Assembly (NCBI GenBank): GCA_038380795.1 | Contig: CM076270.1 | Span: 23,142,001-23,206,000, forward strand | Length of the DNA: 64,000 nt | Direction: 5' to 3' | Origin: Pyrocephalus nanus | Taxonomy: Eukaryota; Chordata; Aves; Passeriformes; Tyrannidae | Shown: positions 1 through 12,911 of the stretch, piece after piece | Position numbering within the stretch: position 1 is the stretch's first letter | How the letters are laid out: every line of letters begins with the position of its first letter | Notes under the pieces: model-generated | The model's database searches: none | What the model was told of the DNA's origin: nothing | Seen by the model: only the letters and a program-made list of their open reading frames with translations | Translations under genes and position numbers: made by a program

Positions 1-1935
1 CTGAGCACCCTGGCTGTAATTTGATGAAGGATTTGTGGTTCTACTTGCCAGTTCTTTAACCACCAATCTGCCTATGTAGGGCTTTTGCCTAATAGCCCCC
101 TCTGCCACCCCCATGAATTACATTTTGATTCAGGGGAAGAAGTGATTATTACAGTTCATTGCTTATTACAGTCTAAACAGTGTCTAGAGCCTGTATGGGA
201 AGGGAGGGTCATAAAAGACTTGTTTACAGCCCTGAATGCCCTCTTCTCTTGGGATTTATTAAGTAGGTAAATAGCACAAATGCTAGTCAGAGTTTGTGTT
301 TTATGTCCTGTTCTAATTCAGTTGTAACTCCAGTAAAAATATTGCCAGCGACCTTTGCTAATTCACAGTCTGTATCTGAGGGGAGAAAAGGGACCTTGTT
401 TTTCACTGCCATTTATTCAATTATTTATTTAATAAAAGGCTAATGCCAGACAAGCTTCCCTGCTAGCACATGTATCAACTATTTCTGTGCAGAGGAGTAG
501 CACCAGTTTGCTGTTTGCCCAGTCTTTGAGGACGTAGCCACATTTATTTTCAGAGAAAACACGAACAAAACTCAGCCATTCATCTTAACAAACATTCACC
601 CCAGGGTGATGGTCCCTGCAGGGACCCTGTATCTCATTTTGGTTTAGGAACAGGTCATCCCTGCCAGCCCTGGCCTTGGGCACAACCTCCCGGAGAGCCG
701 GCACCGCTGCCAGAGACATCGGGCCCAATCAGCAGTCCCAGACTAAAATAATTAAAGTTTCTTGTCAACTGCATGTACAGAATGTCACTGTCCCCAAAGC
801 CAAATTCCCATGGTTTTACAGCTCCCCAGACAGGCTGCCAGGCTGCACCTGGGGCAACATTTCTATGACCCTTCACCAACACTGGCTAAATAAATTGGGA
901 AGCAGGACGATGACAAACATGAACATTGGAAGCAACCATAAAATTCTGCCCATTTGTATTTTTCAAGACAATTCCTGTTTGTAAAAGTTCCCAGTTCCTG
1001 GACTCCTTGGCTTGACAGTTGCTTGTTTGGTTGCATAGCAACTTTCTCTCTGCCTCTGCTTGCCAGAATCAAAGGGCCACATGTCACACAAAATAATTGG
1101 AGCTTTCCTTGGCTCAGAAGAACCGAAGTTCAAGCAGGCTGGCTGGCACCTTGCTCCCTGCACTGCTCTCTGACTCCAAACACCCACCTTGGCGATAAGT
1201 GGTGTTTGTAGCACTGAAATCACAGACCTACCATCTGCCTGTATTTTTTTAAGGACAGTATGGTCCTTCCTGTCACTGGCCATCTCCTGCTCTGAAACTA
1301 AAGATGAAAGAGGCCCCTGTACAAGAAGATGATTATCCAGGGTACAGTGGGAGCATCCTTGTTAGAAAATTTGTTTTTAGAAAATTCGATTAGAGGACCC
1401 AGTGCTTTCCTGGTCTTCCCCAGTGAGATGTATGATGGCTATTTATCTCCTCATAAAGATGCAAGACCTGACTGTGAGAGCAACCTCTTCTCTTGATGCC
1501 AGTCTTGAAGGTGCTGGCAGTCAGCTCTGCCTCCCACGACGTACACACACCAGCCCTGGCTCACGGCCTGCCATGGCCACAGCCAGATGCCAGCGCTTCA
1601 AAGCATTATTGACAAAGCTTTTGTCTGTTGGGTTGGCTTTAGGACAAGACCAGCTGCACTTTAGCACAGTGAGCTCTCAGGCTGCCCCCTTGCAGGGCTG
1701 TGATCTGGGAGGTTGGTGAGGGAACTCTGTTTTGATGGCCCTTCATGTGTTTCTGTGTACCTGTGCATTTCCTTCTGGGGGTGTACCCCAACAGTGAACG
1801 TGGCTTTTCTGGAACAGAGACCCAAGCTGTGCCCCTCACCACTGCTCTGTTTTATGCTTTGTCCACAAAATCAGATATGGTAGGCAACTTACCCACATTC
1901 TTCCCAGCTGCCACAAGCATAGCCATCTTTAGGAG

Positions 1936-1970
1936 CAGTCCACTTTTCCAGTCCACCTTTCCAGTCCACC
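1936..1970 (+). repeat. Short 13-bp-period tandem repeat, about 2.7 copies
   Basis: The word cagtccac recurs at 1936, 1949 and 1962, exactly 13 bases apart, with ttttc or tttc between copies. It is a young-looking local duplication of a pyrimidine-rich unit and too short to be a true minisatellite. Confidence 0.9.
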
Positions 1971-1980
1971 AGTACAACAG

Positions 1981-2016
1981 AAATAAAATAAAAAAAAATA
2001 TATTAAAAAAAAAAAA
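1981..2016 (+). repeat. A-rich tract
   Basis: This is a series of aaataaaata, A runs and tatatt followed by A12, about 36 bases in all. Confidence 0.9.
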
Positions 2017-3019
2017 TCACTCTAAAAAGAGACCTTTTTTACAGGACCTTTAGGGCAAAACCTGAACAAGCTTAAAATGACAAACTGCCTTGATGGAAAT
2101 ATACCAAGGACCCAACCCTGCTGTCCTATATTCCTGCTGTTCTTGGGAAATGGGTCCATGGATTTAACACAGTCATAGTGTCATTTAATTGACTCTGAAC
2201 CTCCCCCATTTTTTGGGGTTTTTTGGCATCTCATAGTTTGCAGAGCACAATGTCGGCAGAAAAGAAATCACAGTGAATGGTCGCTCCATCCCTGTGGAGT
2301 AACTCCGGATCATGTGGGCAATCCAGGATGCTCCTTGCTTTGCTTTTGGGCCAGGCCATCCATCACCAGTGCCAGTGCTGGCTGCCAAGCAACAGTAAAA
2401 GTCTGTGCCCTAGCAAGGAACCCTGAGAGCTCCCATCCCCACCACTTTGTGTGGGGTCAGCTGGCAAACACAGCCCCCTGAGCCGTGGACATGAGCAACG
2501 CACAAAACCTCAGTGGTTCAGGGAAAGCTGAACAGTGGATCAGCCAAAGGACCCAGCATGCAGTTTCTGAGCATCCTGCTCAATTGTCTCCTTTGTTTCC
2601 CTTTCCAAAACCCCACACTCCCCAGTTCTTCTCTCTGAGAACAAACTGGTTGCTCTGATGTAACCCACGGGAGGAGAATCAGCCCTATCTTACACCTAAC
2701 TCTATCCTGCACCAGCTTCAGAGGAGTCACACTTAATCTACATCATATTAACTGAAAGGAGAAGATCTGGCTGTTTTCATCATCCATCCCTTTTCCTAGC
2801 ACATAAAAAGCAGCTTACCTTGCTGGAAATGTGTTGAAATCCCAGATTTAAAAGCCTTAGGAACTCCCAAAGATGAGCCCAGTGCTGGATTTGATCTGAA
2901 ATGTTCAATGAAGAAAAGAAGGTCAAAAGCTCAGATCTTTCTTTTTAGTCTCTATACAACACTAAAATGCACATTTTTGAAAACTCTGTTTGCATTAGCT
3001 TCCTCTTAAAATTTTTGCC

Positions 3020-3038
3020 TTTTTTTTTTTCTTTTTTT
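3020..3038 (+). repeat. T tract (T11 C T7)
   Basis: Eleven T, one C and seven T, without neighbouring element features. Confidence 0.95.
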
Positions 3039-6000
3039 ACAAGAAAGATGGGTAGAAACTATAAAAAACACAATCATCAGGGACAGCATCCTCAAGCAAG
3101 GACTGCTTACAAACAGCATCTTCACTATTTTCCTTATTGATGACAGAACAGAAAATGCACTAGAAAATTGAGTTTTCAAAGAACACATGAAGAACTGTGT
3201 TAGATTTTTACTGTAGACAGAATAAAAAAAGTCAAATCATTAACCTATTATCTCCCATCAAATTGCAAGAAAATGTAATGAGAACATTTTCTCATAATGA
3301 ATTCAAATATTGCTCAGAAATCCATTGCACCATTTTTATACATATATTCACACAAAGGTACAGAGGAGATCAGCACTGGTCACATGCACAGGTACTGGAG
3401 ACAGGAGCAGGTGCCTGGTCAGTGGCCAAAGCCCTCTGACAAGCCCTGACCCCGCTGCTAATAAAAAATATTGTTTTTAGATAGAAATAGGTATCTAAAC
3501 ATTTTTAAAAGTTTGGCCTCAGCAGCAGGGAGTAGTGATACTCTGCTCTGAATATTTAACAGTTCATAAAAAGCTGATTCCTGATCGTCCTGAGGACACA
3601 GAGATGAATTAGAGATTATCACAGAAAGAGTTTGTTTTATTAAAAGCCAATATACTCCAAAAGATTATTTTCACCCACATTTCTTTCCAGCTGTCTGCTG
3701 CTCATAGACTGGAAGTGCACACACAGAGTGGGCTGGTGCAGCTTCTGGGGAGCTCAGAAATTAGATGAAACATTTCTAACATTCCTCAGTCGCTCTTCCA
3801 ACTTAAAAAACCACAAATATCTTTCCTCTCCCTATAAAGCTTCCCCTCCCAAAGGAGGTCTCAGTTCCCAAGTGCCCATCCTTGCACTTGCAGAGTGATC
3901 TGCCATCCCCATGTGTGCTCCCAGGCTTCTTGTGCCCTGCAGCTCCCTGTGGGTGCAAGAATTATTTGAAGGGATTCAGGGAATACAGTCACAGTCTGCT
4001 CACATTCACTGTCTCAGAGGGCACAGGGATGTATCCTACATTACTTTGGAAACTGAGGGCCATCTGATGGGGATTTACACACAGTCAGGATGCTCAGAGG
4101 GCTTTCACATCCCTGCCTGACTCCAAGCTCCCGTGGTGTGCAGGACCTCCCATCAGAAATGAAACAGCAGCTGAGAAATATAATTTCCCTCTCTTTTTCT
4201 TCTTTAATCAATGCAATAATGCCAGCACAGTTATGATAAAAGGTTCCCTCTGGCAACAGAATCATAAAATAAGAGTATGATGGGCCCTCTGTCTGCCCAG
4301 AGCTGTATATTGGCTCTGGCATTTTTATTTTTTAAAAATTTCACTCCAAACTACATAAACTTGGACCAAAACTTAATGGAAGTTAATGTATTGATTTTGA
4401 ATAGGATTTGCTTCAGTGAAATGTTTGTTGCAACTCCTCCTACTTTGAGTTGTATAAATAGATGTGAAAATAGCCATAGAATAACATAGATGTTGGGGAT
4501 TCTTCCTAAAAACCTCTCCTTGGTGACAAATATTCTTGTCCTTCAAGATTTTTTGCATTGACTTTGAAAAAATGAGCACTCCAAAGTTCAGAAATGTCAA
4601 ACCTAAGGCTATTTGGACAACTTTAACTCCATTTATTTTGCCAGTGAATGGCAGACACATTGATTACAGACGTGTTTGGTGAATTCATGGTCAGCACTCA
4701 AGGAATGTTGGAGGGCTTTGTGTGAAGGCTCCTGCTGTCTCTTTAAGCCCTGCTTAAATGTTTGTAAGAGCCAAAAGCAGGTAACAAATCAAGCTGTCAA
4801 GATGTGGCTGGCAAAGAAACCATATTGATGGTGGAGGTTTTTGCATACCAGCCTAAAATATAATGTAAAAGTAGATCTGGCTTGAATAGGTTTCTGTCAG
4901 GGGCAGGAAACACTAAAATTGAGATAATGTAATAAGGAGTTGAGCTGGGGTGGATGTCCATGTCTTTGCTTTCTGTTGCCACTGTTACTTGACCCATTGA
5001 CTCCACAGGTTTTCTCAGTCAAGTTTTCTGCATTTGGGATTGTGGAGCTTCTTCAGTCATAACCCCAACAACAAATCCAGATACCCAAGAAACTCATCCC
5101 AAAGGCAATACTTGAGCCCTGGTCCTAACTGATGGAAATAATGAATATGTGATGCACTGGTAAATCTTGTCTATGGTGCAGTAAATCTGCCTAAAATTTT
5201 GCAGGAGTCCCCATACAGTGAAATATCTTGGCAATAAATTATTTCAAGCCACAGAAACAAGACAAAGCAATGAAAATGCTGTAACTGAACTGTAGAGAAG
5301 AAACTAAATAATTTCCAAGAAATACTAATTTCATATAAATATATATGCATACTGCACATTAAAAATACCTATAATATATATATTTGTATAAAATCTCATT
5401 GAGAATGCCAGGCACGTAAGTTTATGTATAGAGTACAAATGCTACACAACTACAAAAATGTTCCACAGTCATTTGTTGCTTTTAACAAGTTTGCTCTTAA
5501 AACCACAGTTCATAACCTTGAATATCCACATTTTGAACTAGAAGGCTAGCTTTCTCACTTATAAAACTATTTGTATCTTTGACATACCTAAGAAAAAAAC
5601 CATTTTCTTCAATTACACTTAAGAATGGGTATTTTTCCACTAATTGGCAAGAGCTGTTAATCTGGAATATATTAATTTATTTGGTTTGGCAACTGTTTGT
5701 GCATAGCACTATAAATACAAAACCTCTGTCAACTTGGCTGACAAAAGCATTCTCCCCATTTTAGTCCTAAATTGCAGCATTTTCATTAAAGTGGGCAAGC
5801 CTGACAAAAACAAGCCATGAAGAGATAAAATTTCCCTCAAAAGGAAATATGGCATTCACTTAAGCAATTCCTTTGTCTCTAAAATACTCTGTGTAGATTC
5901 TTGCATCACTTGTCCAGATTGGGTTGCTGGGTGTGTACAGCACAGTTTGACAGCAGAGAGGTACAGAAGGAAATGTCCTGATACTCAGTATCACAGAAGC

Positions 6001-6735
6001 ATTGTCAGGCCATGTCTGCTAAGCAAACAAATAAATTTGCAGTGACATCTAAACGAGGCTTATTCAGGGGGATTTGGAAATCTGGCAAAATAGCATCATA
6101 CTGTCGATACAGGTCTTAACCCTTCTGTTGGAGTTTCCTGTTATGCCAAGTGTTTGGGATAGAAACTCCACTCCAGCGTGAGAGGGTGGAAACTTTCCAC
6201 TCCTTTCTTAGCTCTGCCTTGGGCTTTGCTAAGCACTGATATAAGGCAGGTTTGCCATCAGTGACAGGCCACTATTTGTGAGTGAAGAAAACCCTCCCTT
6301 TCTCTGGTAATCAGCAAGGGGCACAACATCTCACCTCACCAACCGAGGGCTCAGCCAGCCATCCCCACGGTGTTCAGGGGACTGACAACCATGGGATATA
6401 ACATTGTACAGCCAAGGGACTCCTTCCCTGCTGCTGCCTTCTCCAGCACAAGCATTTGCTATGCAGCTCTATTAATTACAAATTGAAAGCATCCACATAT
6501 TCAGGATAGCTGCAACATTTTCCCCAGGAATGTGGGAGATATTTGACATTACCGACTTCAAAGAGGGGGAGAGGGAGAGAAGGAATTTAATTCTGCTTGT
6601 GTATGAGGTAATGTCAATTCCTTGCAGTCAGGAGACTGGGGCTTAATTGATATCATATGGCTAACAAATGTACTCCAAACCCAGCCTCATTTGATTGCTT
6701 TTTAATAACTAATAACTCTCGCTGGGAGTCCAAAA

Positions 6736-7260
6736 TATGTATGTACAAAAAAAAGCACGCTGTCTGCCAAGATCACTGTTACTGAAGCAAATTTGTACCT
6801 TTTGCAGTCCAGGAATAGATACCAGCAGTGGCTGGACACGTACTCTCTGTGCCTGGACCAGCCAGGAAGCGTCTGGAGGAGCTGCAGGGAGGTTGGAGGG
6901 CACGTCCCTGCCGGCGGCAGTGCTTGTCCGTCCTTCCTGGGGTTTGTGTCGAGCCGTGGCTGCAGGGAAGACTGAATCAATCCCAGTGTTCTCATGTGCC
7001 TGCCCAGGCCAGCTCCCTGTGAGTGCACCTGCCCGGGTTGATGAAGGGACACCAGGCAATAATTCTGCCATAAATCATTTTTCCAGTATAGTTCGTCGCC
7101 TCCCTGAGCTGCGGATCTCAAAGCAAGGAACTGTCCCCTGTGATGGGGCAGGGGACTCATCAAGGGTTGGGCTCCCCAGTCCTCTTTGGTGGCCCCATGT
7201 CACCCTCCCCTGATGCTCAAAGCCTCCCCACTCATTCACCAGCCATGGCCAGTGGGGCAC
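6736..7260. other. GC-rich patch with overlapping antiparallel open frames, not considered a gene
   Basis: Here the base composition rises well above its surroundings. Open frames of about 150 codons overlap on both strands (plus 6737-7213, minus 7163-6702). Raised GC alone lengthens chance frames on both strands. Neither translation resembles a family I know, and both are rich in Ser, Arg, Gly, Pro and Cys in the way of noncoding GC-rich DNA. A few CpGs are present but not enough for an island. Confidence 0.5.
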
Positions 7261-7416
7261 CGACTGTGCTGAGCAGAGGTACCAGCTCGGCTCAGCAACA
7301 GCACAACTGCCTTTAAGTGGACCTGGCTTTATCTGTAATTTTTTTTGATTTTGATTTTGACTTTTTTGGAGTTTAGGTTTTGGGGGTTCTTTTTACCTGT
7401 TGTTTTGGGTTCTTTC

Positions 7417-7430
7417 TTTTTTTTTTTTTT
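7417..7430 (+). repeat. 14-base T homopolymer in a T/G-rich stretch
   Basis: T14 follows a run rich in tttt and gggt words from about 7340 onward. The whole 7335-7430 segment is low in information. Confidence 0.9.
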
Positions 7431-8454
7431 GTCCAGTGAACCAAATCTTGAAAAAATGCTGTTCCTGTGTTTTTCATTCTGCCCATGGTCAAAGACTCTT
7501 CTTGTTGTGGCTGCATCTGGGTTAGTGTCAAAAGGAATTCAGATGGCTTGTGTCTATAACCAGTCCTAAAACTGGGCAAATTATACTTGGGATGTATTTG
7601 ATTTTTATTGCTTAACAAGTGGATGCAGGAACACGCTTAATTCAAATGAGTTAAGAGGAAAGGTTTCAAAGTGCATACACTGCAAGCAATTAATGAGGGA
7701 CCTCTCTGAGGATTATTCAAAAGACTACCAGGAAGATGGCAAATTATGAAAAATTATGATGCAGGGCAGAAGGAGGAAAACAATACCCAGGTTGGATAAT
7801 TAATGTTGAAAACAAAATTATATTCTATTTGGGAAGAAAATAAACGCATTGAAATTGTCCAGGGGTACTTCTGTGAATAGGGACTGATGACTGCAGCGCT
7901 ACCACTGTTTCTGTGAAGAACAGGCAATGTTTCCAAATCAACAGAAAAATTATGAGCTTTAAAAATTATTCCTTGCAAAAGCAGAGGTGAAGTGCTAAAA
8001 ATGACTATTTTGTGTTGCAAAAGGGAAGAAAAATTACTGCAGTGTCTGTTACCTTGCTATTCCCCCATTTCCATACCAGTAGATGTAACAGGCACATCAG
8101 AGCACGTCTGTCCTTCTCCTCATTTCCTACAGAGAGAGAATGAGACCAATTTATAAATGTCATTCCTTCAAGCAATATGTCAGGAAAGGCTGTGGACAGT
8201 TATGATTAAAAGAACAGGTGACTTTGTTTCACACACATGCATGTTGAATTTCCCTCACCTCTATAAAGCTGCCATTGATTAGATTTTCATTAGGACTCAC
8301 ACTAAATTGCATAATACTACCACATTGATGGTAAGATCTTTCCTTTAACTTTCCACTTTTCCTGTTTCTCCTGGTCCATCATAGCTCTATATTATATTTT
8401 TCATTTTGGAGTATTAGATAATCAAAAGGCACAATTATTTTATAAATGTCCATT

Positions 8455-8483
8455 AAAAAAAAACAAACAACAAAACAAAACCA
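8455..8483 (+). repeat. A-rich AAAC-type simple sequence
   Basis: An A9 run is followed by caaacaacaaaacaaaacc, typical degenerate (AAAC)n. Confidence 0.88.
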
Positions 8484-10254
8484 CACTTACTGCCATGGAA
8501 TATTATCATGTTATTCCAAAAATGGGTACTTTAGACTTCAACTGCAGTAAATACAGTTCATCAAAGCTCACAAGAACTAGATTACAGCTCTTAAAAACAA
8601 GAGTGGCATTATTCAAGTTAACAATGAAGCAGCATGGTTGGAGATTGTAGCAGATGATTTTGGGCTGCTTCTAGGTAAGGTCTGCTGTACATTTCTACAG
8701 TATCAATAGACTTACAAAACCAACAAAAAACCCACCCAAACCAAAAACAAATAAACTAATGTTGGTTTCCTGATACAGGACTGGTGCTGCTGTGGGAAAG
8801 AATGATAAGAAATGGGGTTGATCTTCAGGTTTAAGTATTACTGAAGACTGCAGATGCTCAGCACTATTTGTGACTAGTTTCTTGTGCTGCTTAAAACACA
8901 GATCACCTAGCCTCCTCTCTTTGACACAAGTGAGTTGTTTAAATTTTGTCATTTTATTCTTTGTCTCTTGGGCATAATAATATTAGTAATAGGAATAGTT
9001 TACAGCCTCGTGGGTACCTAAAGAGTCAATTATCAGGTTTTTTTTAATTAGAGGTTGTGTCCTGCCCTGTTTGTTCTTACCTTTCATCCCAAAAGGTGCA
9101 GCACATCTTGGTAATTTGGTTTTTCTTCCCTGCCCTTTCTCTGCACTTTCTTAACAACACCACTGATGCTGCAGACCCAGATCCAACCCTTGGAAAACTG
9201 AGGTAGCTCCTGCCAGCTCCTCGCTCCAGCTTGTGGAGCTGCTGCATTAGTGGTCACCGTGGGCAGGTAAAGCCACTTTTGCCTTCAGTAAAAGCCACAC
9301 CTGGCTCCTGGTGCTGATCAGAGGGATCCAAGTCAGATTCATGTGGAATTCTTTTGCCACAGCCCTTTCCTCAGTGAGACACAGTAAGTGTATGGATGCA
9401 GCCCCATCACAATCACTTAACTCTTCCCATTTCACAGTAAGATGACATAAAAATTCTCCTGACTGGAAATGCAAAGGCACTCATAAAAAAGTCTGTTAAT
9501 TTTTATGCCTCATAAATGTAAACCACAGTGCACTTTAAGTTTGCTGTGAAAACAGACCTCTTAAAATCTGAGTTTATAGGACACAGAACAAATAGGACTT
9601 TAGAACAAAAGTCTGGTTTGTGTTATCTTGAGAATTCTATTAATGTCAATTAGTTATTCTGGTTTGCCTTTCTTTGTTTTCAAGTAATATATTTCTGAAG
9701 ATCTGCTGTTCTACTGCTCTCCTTTGATGAATATTTTATCACATAATAATCAACATCTTGTAAGGCAATTGTACAGTTTACAACAGTTGAACAATGAAAC
9801 ATAAAGCAAGTAAGAGAAGCAAAGGCAGAATGCAAAGTTATTAAACCTTTAAACTTTCAGAAAAGCTGGACTGGCATAATATTCATTTGTCCTAAAGCAG
9901 GCAGCATGTTGCTGTTTCGCTCCTGCCTGCCACTTCCCTGACTGCCCTCGATGGCACTGCCACCTTCTACCTGCCTGATAGTAGATTCTGTTTCTGTCTG
10001 TGATGAAGAGCTGTTTGAAAACCCCACAGTGGGTTTCTGGTGAGAGTGTAAGGCCATTGCCCCTCAGTGGCTGTGCTGGGTGCTGTTCACCAGCTCAGTG
10101 CACAGACACCCTCCTGATGCTGGGGGAAGCATTTTCAACATGCATGATTTATTTACAGGCCTTAGGGCTGCATATTAATGTAATAACCCTAACTCTAATA
10201 AACCAGCTGCTTCTCAGAAGTGCTAATCTCCCACAGCTTTCACTGGCCCTATTT

Positions 10255-10266
10255 CCCCCCCCCCCC
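10255..10266 (+). repeat. 12-base C homopolymer
   Basis: C12 is followed by tatgtttt and a second run of six C (10275-10280). Long C tracts like this are prone to length errors in sequencing. Confidence 0.95.
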
Positions 10267-11837
10267 TATGTTTTCCCCCCATATTCTTCACTGTTCTAAA
10301 AATCAGAGGCTTTCACTTCCCTCTCGAAATAGACTTACATCAGGCAGCTTTTGGTGTTATTATTTTACAATTTTCAGGATCGATTCCTGTCTTTTGCTAA
10401 ACTCAGAGGCTTGTAAACTGTTTGGGAGACTATTTTGAAGTTCTTGTGGTTGGGTTTTTTTTTAAATATTCATAAGAACAGCACTATATGCAGCACTCCC
10501 CTGAACAGTACCCAGGTACTACAGACATGTTGTCACTGTTAAATGACACCCCCAGTGATGTTTCAAACAGTTTAAACACCAGAACTCTTTCTGGTGGAGC
10601 ATGCTGGCATGTTTCTGTGGTGTGTGTTGCACAGATGTACTTAGATCATTGCTGACCCTCCTCTTTCAAGTTATGAGGTGCAGATAAAGTGCTTAGAAAG
10701 GTTGTACCCACCTGGACAGAAAAGGTTCCTCTTCTCTTGACACTCTTTCCTTCAGCTCCATTTCCCAGCTGTATGTACTCAAACCTGTGAGAGCTGATTG
10801 TCTTGTATGGATAAGCCTCCAACCAATGATCCCTGTACAGCAAAGCCCTGCCAAAAACTTTCCTGTTCTCCTGTGTTCCTGAATTGCTGATGAACTATTC
10901 AGCACTTCAGTAGGAAGCAGAAGACCTAAACCCCAAAACCTGTGGAAAGACAGTCAGAAGAAGGTGAGCACGGTTGTTTCCTCCCCCAAGGAGATGACAG
11001 GGGCAGTGGCACCAGGAATCTTTTCTAAGCCAGCCTCGGAACCAGTCTCACCCCAAAACATGCTGCCCATCAGTCTCCAGGTGCTTGAGGCCATATTTCT
11101 TGTATTCATGCTCTTTGAGCAAGAGAAACTGCTAACAAACCACCAGGTTTTCAAATGCTCTGGATGATTTTTAATGTTTCTACTGGTGCAAGTCTGTAGC
11201 AGTTTCTTCAGTACCAAGGTAGAAAATCTGTCCAGAATTCAAGCAACATTCTAACAGAGGTATTGACAGTTTAATTTCAACTCATTGAGTGGTTGGCCCC
11301 TATTACAGACAGTACATAGGCAGAATTTGGAGACCTAAAGGAAGGAAATAAAAATAAAAAGTTAAGTTTTCTATTTGGGGCAGACACAAGCACAGGGAGA
11401 TACATTCAGCTGCATAAATACTGTCAGAACAAGAAAGCATGGGGTGATTTTACCCATTATCACTGTATTAGAGTGAAGAATTTTGCATGGGGGAGCAAAC
11501 AGATTTTAAACAGCTCTAAAGATTTACTACTGATTTTAAAAGAAGTTGCACAGCATGTGCATAACCTATTAACTCTTTGCCACATGTTATCTTAGCATTC
11601 AGCAATTTAATAGGGCTCACATATAAATTAGGCAAAGGAAAATGAGAACATCAGATGGCCCTAATGAGGTAGATAGGTTTAAAAAGATGTAAACAGTCTG
11701 ATTTCCTTGGAGCACAAGCCACTTCCAAAGACCCAGCAATGCACAAAACAGAGCACTGCTCTGCCTGCTGTGGTAATACCCTGTTACTGAAGAGACTCAT
11801 ACTACATTTTACTGTGTCTTCTTACATTTACATCTAA

Positions 11838-11876
11838 GAAAAATAAAAAAAAAATAAAATAAATTAAAAAAAAAAA
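11838..11876 (+). repeat. A-rich tract with AAATA units
   Basis: This is a run of aaaaataaaa-type units about 39 bases long ending in a long A run, in the intergenic part of the window. Confidence 0.9.
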
Positions 11877-12899
11877 TTTGCTATCCTTAAAGTGCACACA
11901 AGAACTTTTGGGCTGTACACTCCCATAAATGTAGAATTGCACAGTTTGCCTTGTGTTTTCTCCTGGCATCATTCTGCCCATGCCTGGCACCTCTGATCTG
12001 CTTCCAGACAAGCATTTTTGGCTCACTGGAGTGAGCTGATGGTGAAGCACAACACACTGAGCCTTCAAGCTGTGGTTAACACAGAAACAACTCGGGAAAC
12101 TGCTATTACTATCTCAACATTTTGAATGGCAATAATCTTCAGCCCAGCATTATTGTTATTACCTTATCTCTGGAAACATCCAAAAATTCCAGCTGAAATC
12201 ACTTGCCCATGGACTTGCACTTGTACTTTTACCTGTGTCAGTGCTTTACATAAAAAACTCACAGCACAAAATTACTCAATAAAACTGTTTGCAATAACTA
12301 CCTTTCTATAAAAGGTTGAACAAATAACCCTCTGTATTTTTAGGAGCGTTTAAAACGTTCACCATAAAATTTTATTATGTATTAAACTTAATTACCCAAA
12401 TTAAATTCTCAATTATTGTACCTGTGCATGCTGTTTTATTTTTTTGCTTCTGTACTGCCAGCTGTTCGATTTTATCTTGAAATTCTGACTGCATTTATTC
12501 AGGTATTTCAAGTTGGTGGTAAACTAGTGGTAGAACCTGGTTAAGCTTTAGTATTACTGACAGAAACCACACAGGCTATATCCTGCCAGTCACGGTTGGC
12601 AACACACCCTGGGACTTTTTTTTTAGGAAAGGCTGCAGTGATCAAATAAATGGGGGCTGTCTGCTAGGTCCTAATATTGAATCAAAAGCAGATTTCCTTT
12701 TTGGAGCCGAATCTTTCTCAAAACCAGGTTTTCAGAGATGAAAACATTACATCACCTTAGGGGCAAAGGGAAAGGATGCAATAAGAAATTTTGAGGCAAA
12801 TGAGCCTTAGAGTTCGCCAAGCATGTGATTGCTGACAATTAATTTTATTTATGCATTTATGAAATACCTTTTACATTCTTACATCAAGAGAATATATCT

Positions 12900-12911
12900 C
12901 CCCCCCCCCCC
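12900..12911 (+). repeat. 12-base C homopolymer
   Basis: C12 lies between aatatat-ct and gagtctctgc, in an otherwise AT-rich neighbourhood. Confidence 0.95.

Larger units (their letters stand above)
1..6735. other. Intergenic DNA, no gene supported
   Basis: The segment lies beyond the 3' end of PID1. It has only short unrelated open frames on both strands, the simple repeats listed, and no splice-flanked coding blocks or element ends that I recognise. Confidence 0.6.
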
